A stretch of DNA of 16,005 nucleotides. Origin: Pseudomonadota bacterium (GTDB lineage: Bacteria > Myxococcota > UBA9042 > PHBI01). A program made the position numbers and the translations under genes. Shown here piece after piece: positions 10,001-16,005 of the stretch (position 1 is the first letter of the stretch; every line of letters starts with the position of its first letter). The DNA lies in the NCBI GenBank assembly GCA_005788935.1, contig SYAK01000356.1, positions 1 through 16,005 on the forward strand. Direction: 5' to 3'. A model generated the notes under the pieces. It ran no database searches, was not told the DNA's origin, and saw only the letters and a list, made by a program, of their open reading frames with translations.

Positions 10001-13000
10001 GCCCCCGCGACGCAGGAGACTCCCGGGCTGCCGATGGCCGTGCATGACCCGTCGAGAAAGGCGTACCCCGCGGCGCAGGCGGTGCACGCGGTCGAGCTCG
10101 TGCAGGTCGCGCAACCGGCCGGGCACTGGGCGCACATTCCACCCGACGGGAGGCGTCCCGGGACGCACTCGCAACCGTCACCGACCCGCCGGGTTCCTGT
10201 TGGACAGGTCTGCACGCACATCCCGGCAAACAACGTGTACCCGGGAGTCGCGGTCAGGGAGTCGGGCTCGGCGCAGGACGTGCACACGACACCTTCGCCC
10301 GCTGGATCGATGACACAGGACGTGCATCCGAGCGGACACGCCACGCAGGTCCGGGTCACCGGGTTGAACCAGGTGGCGCCAGCGCAGCGGCACTCGCGCG
10401 CCTCCTCGGCTGGCCGCGTGAGCGCCGGGGTGGACGGGCATGCGCTGACGCACGCCCCTGTGAACGGGTTCCCGTAGAATCCTTCGTTGCAGACGCACGC
10501 GCCCCCTGCGAGGACGCTGTTCGCAGGACACGACTCGGGCGCCTGTACGCAGGCCCCCGAGGCCGTCAGCGCGTAGCCGTCAGCGCACTGGGTGCAGGCA
10601 CCGGGGGCAACGCACTGCACACAATTGGCGCCGGGGCATGCGGTACAGCCAGTCCCATCCTGGAACGAACTGGGCTCGCAGACATATCCGTCGATCGTCC
10701 AGACGGAGTTGGGCGGTGGCTCGGACAGGCAAAACCCTCCGAAGTACGCATAGTCGCTGCCGCATTCGCCTGGCGGGCAGGCCCCCGAGGCCGCCGCCGT
10801 GCGACACCCCTCGCCGCTGTCGCAGATGCCCCCGACGCAGCCCTCGCTGGGCGTACGACAGTCCGTGTTCACGAGGCAGAGCCCGCCGCCGTCGCACGCC
10901 GCACAGGTGGGGCCGCCGCAGTCGACGTCCGTCTCGAGGCCATTCCGGATCCCGTCGAGGCACGAGGGCTCGGCGCAGATCTGCTCGCAATCGCCCCCGC
11001 AATCGACGCCGTCCTCGTCGCCGTTTTCGATCCAGTCGAAACAGCTCGCGACGATGCAGAAGCCGGCGTTCAGGCCGGTCGCGCTGCACCAGGTCTCTCC
11101 GTCGCAGCCGAGGTAGCAGGGGACGCGCGTCACCTTGACGTCGAGGGTCCGCGTCGTCCCGCCGAGCGCGGCCGTGATGCGATACGTCGTGAACGCGTCC
11201 GCGGTCTGCGCGTAGCCCGGCACGAAGCGCAGGCTGAGCGTGCCGTCTGGCGCAAGGGCGGGAGCGAGGAAGCGCGCGCGGCAGATCGAGCCTGCACACG
11301 GGGTCGTGCACGGGCCGGACTCCGGGAATTCACCGTGGCACGCGGTGTACGACACGTGCAGATCGGTGCGGTTGAGGCCTGGGAAGGTGAGGGTCACCGG
11401 TTGACCAACCGGATGCCCGTTCGCGGGCGCTTCAGGCGCCACGGTCGCGCGTGTTGACCAGTCGGCCGCCGCCGCGGGCACGGACACGGGGCTCGTGACG
11501 GCTTCACAGTCCTGGTCGATGCGGTCGGTCTTCACCCCCGTCGCATCGAGGTCCACGAGACCGGCCTGCCCGTCGTCGGGGTGGATGTCCTTGCTGGGCG
11601 TGCGGATGGCCGCGCTCCGCAGACCGTAGTCGACAACGTCCTGGACACGACGCGTCACGGTGTCGCGCTTGTCATCGCCGCAGAACATGTCGTCGGCGCC
11701 CACATCGAAGGCAGCCATGAAGGTGTCTCGCCCAAAGCCGCCGAAGTGCAGGTCGTCGCATCCAGTGCCGGTTGGGCAGAAGCGATCGAAGGTGCAGCCG
11801 CCGCCCGCGGCACAGCTCGCAGTCGGGCAGGTCGCGCGCGGACTTCCGGGCGTGTAGCAACCGCGGTCACCGTGGTGGATGTCGAGGCCTGCGTCGCCAC
11901 GCAGTGCGTCATCGCCGAGCCCGCCGAAGAGCGTGTCGTTGCCAACACCGCCGCTCAGCGTGTCGTTGCCATCCTCGCCGTACAGGAGGTCATTGCCGGC
12001 CTCGCCGAGGACCACGTCGTTGCCAGGTCCCGAGAAGATGGCGTTGGCCCCCTTCGTTCCGACGATGTAGTCGTCGCCGGCCGTCCCGATGATGACCTCG
12101 AGATCGGCGGCCGGCGCATCCCCTTCGATCCCGAGGGTGCCGGCGGCGAGCGGGTTCGACAGCGCCCCACAGAGACCCGCGACACCGAGCCGCCCCCGGA
12201 GGGGGACGTAGCGGATCGGCTCCGGCCGGTCGCCGTAGTCCACCGTGTCACGCCCCGCACCGCCCGCGAGGTAGTCCGCCCCGTTCGCGGCAAAGCCCCC
12301 ATGCAGAAGGTCGTTTCCGGCGTCACCGTAGAGACCGCCGCCGCCGCCGCCAGCGAAGAGGAGATCGTCGCCAGCCCGGCCGAAGACGGTTCGCGTCCCG
12401 CAATCGCCAATCGCGAAGTCGCCCTGCGCGCCAAGGATCGCGCGACGAACGGTGCCGAGCACGACGTCCCCCTCGGTCGCGCAGGCCGTGGTCCGCGGGT
12501 CGCACGCCGCGTCGAGGATCCTTCCGTCCCCCATGCGGACGCCCCGGTCAGCGCTCTGGCACGTGCCGTTGTACCAGGTGCAGGACGCCACGCAGGACGC
12601 CTCGGCCTTGGTCGCGCAGGTCGCCTCGACGGCGCTGAAGCTTGGGTCGTCGGCGGGGAGCAGTGCCTGCCAGACGACCTTGACCGGGTCATCGTTGAGC
12701 GAGGCGCGCTTGCAACGCAGCGCGTGCGTGAGGCCATCGCGCTCGAAGGGCAGCCAGGCGTCTCCGAACGAGAGCGCGATGCGCAAAGACGTGACACGGG
12801 TGAAGTCGATGGTGTCGAGCGGGTCGCCACCACCGTCATAGCGGTCGACGCCATCGGCTGCGACGTCCTCGACGAAGAAGGTGTCGTTGCCGAGGTCGCC
12901 GATCAGCGTGTCATTGCCGAGGCCGCCCGTAATCCGGTCGTTCCCCGTCCCACCGGCGATCTCGACCGCGGACGGGAATCCCCCCGTTGCCGAACAGGGC

Positions 13001-13954
13001 GCGTGGCGACAGGTTGCCCATCGCCGACACCGTATCATTGCCTGCACCCGCGTAGATGACTGCGCCAGACGGAGGACTGCCGATGTCCCAGCGGATCTCG
13101 GGCGTCGCGTCCCGGTTGAAGGCGAAACCGGTCGCGCCGAGTGAGAGCGCGTCGGCGCGGGCGCTGCCAACGACGCCGAGCTCCCACGTGCTGCCAGCCG
13201 AGACCGTGACGTCGAGGCCAGGGGTGGGTGACACGCCAGGCAGGAAGGTCCCGAGGCGATAGTCAAGCACGAGAGACGCATCCGTGACGACGGACGCGCC
13301 CACGCCCACCTGAAGGTCGATGCGCTTCAGGCTCGGCTGGAAGCGGGCGAGATACACGAAAGGACGCGATACGCCAGCGGCGTCGACACACGGGACTCCC
13401 GGGCTTGTCTCGCAAGGAACCGGACGCCCGTTGACGAGGAGGCGCTTCTGGGCGAGGTGCGTGTCAATGCCAAGCACGACGCGCTTGCCTGCAGCCGCCG
13501 CCATCCCGCCGACGGCCGCCGGACCGTCAGTCGTGGGGCGGCAGGCGCCACCGTCGCAGGTCTGACCCGCGTCGCAGGTCCCGCCCTCGCCACAGGGAGC
13601 CCGGCAGACCGTGGCGCTGCACACGAGCTCCGCGCCGCAGCTGTCCGCCGCGCCACAGGGACAATCGACCGTCCCCGGCGCGCACTCGCGGAGGCTGATC
13701 GTCAGGACGCCGATCTCGGCCACGTCTCCGGTCGCCCGGAACTGAACATCGCTCGCGGCCAGAGGACGTTGGCCCGTCTTCGGCTCGCCGCTCAACGCCG
13801 CTCCGAGGAGTCGGACGCCGCGGAGGTCGGGAGCCTCCCCCGCTGCGTTCAAATCATCCTCGAAGCCGGGCTCGGAGCCGTCGCCGACGCAGCCCGTCGA
13901 CATCAGCGTGCCGATCGCAACAACCTTCAAGAGCTTGGCAGGGTACCGCGTCAT
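3289..13954 (-). CDS. Giant mosaic surface lipoprotein (RTX / Cys-rich / InlB-type repeats / Big_5 domains), interrupted by one frameshift
   Basis: Read through a single frameshift, this gene encodes about 3,554 residues. The start ATG at 13954 precedes a lipoprotein signal: TRYPAK, a hydrophobic core, then LMSTGC with Cys22. The +2 residue is Val, so outer-membrane delivery is plausible. Approximate residue order: DLRGVRLLGAALSG domain; Cys cluster (89-139); RTX repeats (301-362 and 529-695); beta-rich domain (830-955); two DVDCGG Cys motifs (968-1022); furin/EGF-like Cys-rich region (1050-1485); two InlB-type repeats (1480-1637); two copies of a composite unit (1639-2110 and 2115-2568), each ending in a Big_5-like domain; seven more Big_5 domains (2568-3314); an unassigned beta-rich C-terminal domain (3315-3554). 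The frame breaks at six G (12980-12985). Upstream codons end at a stop at 12911 (347 residues); the rest is open from beyond 12985 to the TGA at 3291-3289. With five G the protein is continuous. No transmembrane anchor, sortase motif or MYXO-CTERM tail was seen at the C-terminus. The likely role is adhesion or surface structure, inferred from domain types only. The start is translationally coupled to a leader ORF. Confidence 0.8.
4013..6251 (-). repeat. Seven consecutive Big_5-like Ig domains (nine in the protein with the two in units A and B)
   Basis: Domains of about 103-110 residues repeat roughly every 310-335 bp. Each opens with P-x-V-x-x-V-x-P and a TxVxATFxxxM segment, has a GTRxYD..RxVTFTP segment, then TYTATLTTAV, and ends in a W-S-F-T-T motif (close variants at 4021, 4331, 4648, 4971, 5287, 5609, 5918). 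This is the Big_5 type of bacterial Ig-like fold, commonly a stalk that projects other domains from the surface. Sequence divergence between copies argues against recent tandem expansion. Confidence 0.85.
6252..7611 (-). repeat. Composite unit B, diverged copy of unit A
   Basis: Matching landmarks appear in order: LWPTSAMVVNRDAARLPI, PWCAAVVNGG, VPVGSFAAIRL, DGSADGAVVGDAP, GAEGHDVV, YVNIYDPC, VTYDLNGGTGCS with FDGWRE, TCCAQCGG, and a Big_5-like domain closing in VTWEID. The copies differ at most positions, so the duplication is old. Unit B has a shorter Cys segment than unit A. Confidence 0.8.
7625..9040 (-). repeat. Composite unit A (beta domain, Cys segment, InlB-type repeat, CCxQCGG motif, Big_5-like domain)
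   Basis: The unit starts at VWPPQATVANTSDARLEIF and includes PWCATLVSGPG, SVPVGRTIDL, DGDADGVVTGAAP, GPEAHDVL, WVRVADPC, a short Cys segment, AVSYAQNGGAGCG with FDGWY, then TCCTQCGG. It ends with a Big_5-like domain closing in VTWDFRTL. Unit B at 6252-7611 has the same elements in the same order. Confidence 0.8.
9046..9515 (-). repeat. Two Listeria-Bacteroides (InlB B-type) repeats
   Basis: The first unit contains ALANGGAF and GMAFTGWWRGDGS, ending TVTAGW. The second contains LDGFEGWWTSPFASG and ends PIYARF. The pattern NGG ... F-x-GWW ... (A)xW/F is that of the InlB B-repeat / List_Bact family found in bacterial surface proteins. Two further copies occur inside the composite duplicated units. 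Confidence 0.7.
9500..10800 (-). repeat. Furin/EGF-like cysteine-rich repeat region
   Basis: About 430 residues are dense in paired cysteines. Units such as CxxCxxxCxxCxxGY recur: CAQCPAGCATCTSSTACTAC, CVACPLGCTSC, CVECAEGCLTC, NCDTCEGSSTACTSC. The pattern resembles furin-like and EGF-like repeats, best known from eukaryotic (notably ciliate) surface proteins but also found in large bacterial extracellular proteins. The pairing implies many disulfides, so folding outside the cytoplasm. Confidence 0.8.
10890..11050 (-). repeat. Two DVDCGG-type cysteine motifs
   Basis: NGDEDGVDCGGDCEQIC and NGLETDVDCGGPTCAAC lie in tandem. Short Asp/Cys motifs of this N-G-x-E-x-x-V-D-C-G-G form are frequent in large extracellular proteins of myxobacteria and relatives, which is part of the basis for the taxonomic guess. 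Confidence 0.75.
11870..12370 (-). repeat. Second RTX-type calcium-binding repeat block
   Basis: A run of nonapeptides includes GRAGDDLLFAGG, GDAGNDLLHGG, GGAGRDTVDYG, GTAGDDYIVG, GPGNDVVLGEAGNDLLYG, EDGNDTLSGG, VGNDTLFGGLGDDALRGD. It is separated from the first block by about 165 residues, including a small Cys motif (CTWYNGTC). RTX blocks are usually near the C-terminus of type I-secreted proteins; here they sit near the N-terminus of a Sec-type lipoprotein. Confidence 0.9.
12870..13054 (-). repeat. First RTX-type calcium-binding repeat block
   Basis: It encodes YAGAGNDTV and, after the frameshift, GGTGNDRITGGLGNDTLIGD and LGNDTFFVEDV. These match the hemolysin-type nonapeptide GGxGxDxUx, which winds into a Ca-binding beta-roll. 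The frameshift falls between the first nonapeptide and the rest, which helps show that the two frames belong to one protein. Confidence 0.85.
12980..12985 (-). other. Homopolymer frameshift site (six G in the coding strand) inside the giant lipoprotein gene
   Basis: The coding strand reads GGC AAC GGG GGG ATT in the upstream frame (GNGGI). RTX repeats continue only in the +1 frame, GGA TTC CCG (GFPSAVEIAGG). Removing one G restores GNGGFPSAVEIAGGTGND, which fits the surrounding GGxGND pattern. As written, translation ends at 12911. The causes to separate are a sequencing or assembly indel, a true disabling mutation, +1 slippage, or a reversible repeat-length switch. Confidence 0.9.
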
Positions 13955-14025
13955 GCAGCTTTTTCCCGGAAGGGGTCGCGCCCGGAGTTGGACCGCGGGT
14001 CCCGGCGGGACCGCGAACAGAACAT
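13951..14025 (-). CDS. 24-residue leader ORF overlapping the start of the giant lipoprotein gene
   Basis: An ATG at 14025 is preceded by AAGGAG at 14035-14030 with 4 nt spacing, the strongest Shine-Dalgarno in this intergenic region. The peptide begins MFCSRSRRD, is Arg-rich and ends EKAA. Its TGA (13953-13951) overlaps the giant gene's ATG (13954-13952) as ATGA. The giant gene's own upstream sequence (GGGAAAAAGCTGC) is a poorer ribosome site, so the leader may load ribosomes by coupling. The peptide has no recognisable domain and may matter only for being translated. It could instead be a chance ORF. Confidence 0.4.
   Translation of the reverse strand: MFCSRSRRDPRSNSGRDPFREKAA
13998..14012 (-). 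promoter_or_regulatory. Perfect short hairpin within the leader ORF
   Basis: GGTCCC, a 3-nt loop and GGGACC form a perfect 6-bp stem between the leader ORF's start and the giant gene's ATG. Ribosomes translating the leader would melt it. It could serve in attenuation or coupling, though such short stems arise by chance in GC-rich DNA. Confidence 0.35.
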
Positions 14026-14029
14026 GATT

Positions 14030-14035
14030 CTCCTT
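14030..14035 (-). promoter_or_regulatory. Strong Shine-Dalgarno of the leader ORF
   Basis: AAGGAG on the minus strand lies within TAAGGAGA, 4 nt before the ATG at 14025. It stands out in GC-rich DNA and is better than the site before the giant gene's own ATG. Confidence 0.55.
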
Positions 14036-14174
14036 ATCTCGAGTAACGACACGGCGGGCGAAGGCAACATCGCAGCACGCTCGCCGTCGCACAAATCCCA
14101 ACCGCGCCGGACCCGTCGATTGGCCCACAGCGGTCTGAGTTGGTACACGTAATTCCGGAAGGACGCGCGACGAA

Positions 14175-14240
14175 ATGGCCATTGGCACGTGCCACGTTCG
14201 TGGATCCGGGTTGACATTGAGGTGCCATGGGTGCCATTCG
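14175..14240 (+). promoter_or_regulatory. Candidate promoter and operator of the MocR/PdxR regulator gene
   Basis: Within 66 bp lie ATGGCCAT (14175-14182), the perfect 12-bp palindrome TGGCACGTGCCA (14183-14194), a consensus -35 box TTGACA (14211-14216), and a tandem pair of GGTGCCAT (14221-14228 and 14230-14237) at 9-bp spacing. The -10 box is not clear. MocR-type regulators are known to bind direct repeats around their own promoters, so this fits an autoregulatory operator. It also argues that the CDS starts downstream rather than at the ATG at 14175. Confidence 0.5.
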
Positions 14241-14246
14241 TGGGTC

Positions 14247-15857
14247 GTGGAGTTCCTGACCCCAGGCCAGACCGAGCGCGCTCCCGAGGACGGATCGTCT
14301 CTCGTCGCCCTGCTCGCAGAGGCGGTAGCCGTCGCTGAAGACGGATCGCTGGGGGCGAGCGGCCCCCTTTACCAGCGGATCGGGGACGGTATCGCCGGAC
14401 TGGTCCGAGCCGGGCGCCTGCCCGCTGGCACCCGCCTGCCGCCAACCCGAGCGCTCGCGGGTGCGGTCGGTGTGCACCGCAACACGCTGGTGCGCGCGTT
14501 CGCACACCTCGAGTCGAACGGATGGATCGATGCGACGGCGGGGCGCGGCAGCTTCGTCCGGGCCGCTCCGACCGTCGCACGCCCGGGCCCGCAGCTCACG
14601 CGAGTCGGGCGTGGCGCCCCCGACTGGAACGATCTGCTTTCGCGCGCGGCGACACGCGAGCCGCTCTCGGGCCTTGGCCTCGCATCGGGGGACCACGGGC
14701 CGCTCGCGGCCGAGGCGGGCGCCTTCGACCTCGCGAGCCTTCAGCCAGGCCCGTCGCTCTTGCCGCATCGCGACTTCGCAGCGTCGCTTGCGGACGTCCT
14801 CGCGGCCCATGGGCCATCGGCACTCGGCTACGCCCCGAGTCAGGGCGTGTTCGAGCTACGCCGCGGGCTGGCGAACGATCTGGTCCGTCTCGGGATCTCG
14901 GCCGACCCGGACACGCTCGTCGTGACCACGGGCAGCCAGCAGGGACTCGACCTCTTGACGCGGACGCTCGTGAACCCGGGTGACGTCGTGGTGACCGAGG
15001 ACGCCACCTATCCCGGCGCCCTCTCGATCTTTGCGGCGGCGGGCGCCGACGTCCGGACGGTCGGCGGCGACGCGGATGGCCCGCACCCCTCGGACCTCGC
15101 AGCGATCGCAGACGATGTCGCGGCGCGCGGAGGTCGATTGAAGGCGGTCTACCTCGTCCCCGACGCGCGGGCCCCGCTCGGGTCGCGCATCCGCCCGCAC
15201 CGCAGGGAGGCCATCCTCGCGTGGGCTCGGGGCGCCGGGGTGCCGGTCATCGAGGACGGCTACGGGACGGACCTCGCGCTCGACGGTGGGGAGCTGCCGC
15301 CGCTGCGGGCCCTCGACCCGGCGGTCATCCACCTCGGGACCTTCTCGAAGCGCCTGCTGCCAGGGCTCCGTGTCGGATACCTCGTGGTGCCGCCAGGGCT
15401 CCTGGCGCCACTGCTGGCCCTCAAGCACGCGATGGACCTCGGGACCTCGCCGCTGCTGCAGCTCGCACTCGCCGACTACCTCGCGCGCGGCCTGTTCGCG
15501 CCCCACCTGAGGCACCTTCGGACGACGCTGCAGGCCCGCCGAGACGCGCTCGTGGCGGCGCTTGTCGCCCAGTTGCCAGACGCCTGCGAGGTGCCGACCC
15601 CCGAGGCTGGACTCGCGCTCTGGCTTCGGCTGCCAAGCGGGCTCGACGCAGCCGAACTCGCGACGGAGCTTGCCCGCGAGGGCGTCCTCGTCCAGCCGTC
15701 CGCCCTCGGTCCCTCCTCGGGAGCCCGCGGACAGGCCCTGCGTCTCGCCTTCTGCGTCGAGCCCGAGGACCGCCTCGCGGCCGCCGCGCGCATCATCGGG
15801 CGCGTCCTTCGCGGCCGCCTCGCCAGCCGCACGGGCGGCGCCCGCATCGGGGTCTAG
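14247..15857 (+). CDS. pdxR: MocR-type GntR/aminotransferase transcription regulator, probably PdxR
   Basis: A 536-residue protein with an N-terminal GntR winged helix and a PLP-binding fold-type I aminotransferase domain, the MocR architecture. The winged helix (about 38-106) shows PLYQRIGDGI, LPAGTRLPPTRALA, VHRNTLVRAFAHLE and GRGSFV. The PLP domain shows GYAPSQGVFELRRGL, TTGSQQGLDL, EDATYPG, EDGYGTDL, where D337 would contact the PLP ring nitrogen, and GTFSKRLLPGLRVGYLV with Schiff-base Lys368. One canonical segment, normally PxHQxPxG, reads PDARAPLG here. PdxR members sense PLP and control PLP synthase genes; pdxS lies 69 bp downstream on the same strand, hence the name. I chose GTG 14247 because the 72 bp before it have lower third-position GC, read unlike the family and contain operator-like repeats. 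The ATG at 14175 is the alternative and would add 24 residues. Confidence 0.85.
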   Translation: MEFLTPGQTERAPEDGSSLVALLAEAVAVAEDGSLGASGPLYQRIGDGIAGLVRAGRLPAGTRLPPTRALAGAVGVHRNTLVRAFAHLESNGWIDATAGRGSFVRAAPTVARPGPQLTRVGRGAPDWNDLLSRAATREPLSGLGLASGDHGPLAAEAGAFDLASLQPGPSLLPHRDFAASLADVLAAHGPSALGYAPSQGVFELRRGLANDLVRLGISADPDTLVVTTGSQQGLDLLTRTLVNPGDVVVTEDATYPGALSIFAAAGADVRTVGGDADGPHPSDLAAIADDVAARGGRLKAVYLVPDARAPLGSRIRPHRREAILAWARGAGVPVIEDGYGTDLALDGGELPPLRALDPAVIHLGTFSKRLLPGLRVGYLVVPPGLLAPLLALKHAMDLGTSPLLQLALADYLARGLFAPHLRHLRTTLQARRDALVAALVAQLPDACEVPTPEAGLALWLRLPSGLDAAELATELAREGVLVQPSALGPSSGARGQALRLAFCVEPEDRLAAAARIIGRVLRGRLASRTGGARIGV

Positions 15858-15875
15858 CCCGCCCGACACCCTCCT

Positions 15876-15894
15876 GCCCCGGAGCCTCCGGGGC
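15876..15894 (+). terminator. Intergenic GC hairpin between pdxR and pdxS
   Basis: GCCCCGGA and TCCGGGGC form a perfect 8-bp stem with a 3-nt loop (GCC). No T-run follows. It may partly terminate or attenuate read-through from pdxR into pdxS, or separate their messages. Confidence 0.45.
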
Positions 15895-15926
15895 CTGTCA
15901 GTGCAAGCCAGCTTGGAGTCAGGACC

Positions 15927-16005
15927 ATGGAAAACCACGAGAAGTCCACGTTCAAGGTCAAGATCGGCCTCGCCGAAATGCTGAAGGGCGGCGTCATCAT
16001 GGACG
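15927..16005 (+). CDS. pdxS: Pyridoxal 5'-phosphate synthase lyase subunit PdxS (5' part only)
   Basis: The first 26 codons are present before the right edge. The sequence FKVKIGLAEMLKGGVIMD matches the highly conserved PdxS N-terminus (VKxGxAEMxKGGVIMDV). With PdxT, PdxS makes PLP from ribose 5-phosphate, glyceraldehyde 3-phosphate and glutamine-derived ammonia. The ATG at 15927 has GGAG 8 nt upstream (15915-15918). It follows pdxR on the same strand with a 69-bp gap holding a hairpin. The catalytic lysines lie beyond the window. Confidence 0.93.
   Translation, partial: MENHEKSTFKVKIGLAEMLKGGVIMD

Noticed and set aside
12986..12999. Programmed -1 frameshift at the G run
   Set aside because: Reaching the downstream frame needs a +1 shift, not -1, so a classical -1 slippery heptamer cannot explain it.
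11581..13059. Plus-strand open frame of 492 codons opposite the RTX part
   Set aside because: The opposite strand has clear RTX nonapeptides; the antisense frame shows only their complement pattern.
12986..13281. Independent start of the giant ORF at an ATG at 13281
   Set aside because: The first roughly 95 codons from that ATG are low-complexity shadow sequence, while the other frame has coherent coding leading directly into the RTX pattern. A frameshift explains both.
14034..14810. Minus-strand frame of 258 codons opposite the regulator
   Set aside because: It is antisense to the GntR and PLP domains, Arg-rich, and has no motif.

Overview
The window is very GC-rich, with strong G/C preference at third codon positions. 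It encodes a giant mosaic surface lipoprotein with RTX, DVDCGG-type cysteine motifs and Ig-like repeats. This style, plus an anomeric sugar kinase / nucleotidyltransferase pair and a PP2C phosphatase, suggests a Myxococcota-like (deltaproteobacterial) bacterium. The phylum is inferred from style and was not tested.

Layout from left to right. (1) Positions 1-361, minus: the first 120 codons of a lipoprotein that runs off the left edge and resembles the N-terminus of the giant protein further right. (2) 362-676: a divergent intergenic region with candidate promoters for both sides. (3) 677-1444, plus: a complete PP2C-type Ser/Thr protein phosphatase. (4) 1429-3170, minus: a translationally coupled pair, a sugar-1-phosphate nucleotidyltransferase (MurU-like) and an AmgK-like phosphotransferase, overlapping by GTGA. 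The pair converges on the phosphatase gene, and the two ends overlap by 16 bp. (5) 3289-13954, minus: one roughly 3,550-residue lipoprotein gene that fills two thirds of the window. From the N-terminus it carries a lipobox, RTX calcium-binding blocks, two DVDCGG-type Cys motifs, a long furin/EGF-like Cys-rich region, four Listeria-Bacteroides (InlB B-type) repeats, nine Big_5-like Ig domains and an unassigned beta-rich C-terminal domain. The reading frame is broken once, at a run of six G (12980-12985), about 324 codons in. (6) 13951-14025, minus: a 24-codon leader ORF with a strong Shine-Dalgarno and an internal hairpin; its TGA overlaps the giant gene's ATG. (7) 14247-15857, plus: a MocR-type GntR/aminotransferase regulator, probably PdxR, preceded by TGGCA/TGCCA operator-like repeats and a TTGACA box. 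(8) 15927-16005, plus: the start of pdxS, the PLP synthase lyase subunit, 69 bp downstream of pdxR.

Functionally there are three units: a cell-envelope sugar salvage pair beside a phosphatase, a large adhesin-like surface lipoprotein with a smaller relative at the other end, and a vitamin B6 biosynthesis regulator next to its likely target. The most interesting signals are the homopolymer frameshift in the giant gene (sequencing error, decay or phase switch), the coupled leader ORF, the domain mosaic with its roughly 1.4 kb internal duplication, and the co-directional pdxR-pdxS arrangement with candidate operators.
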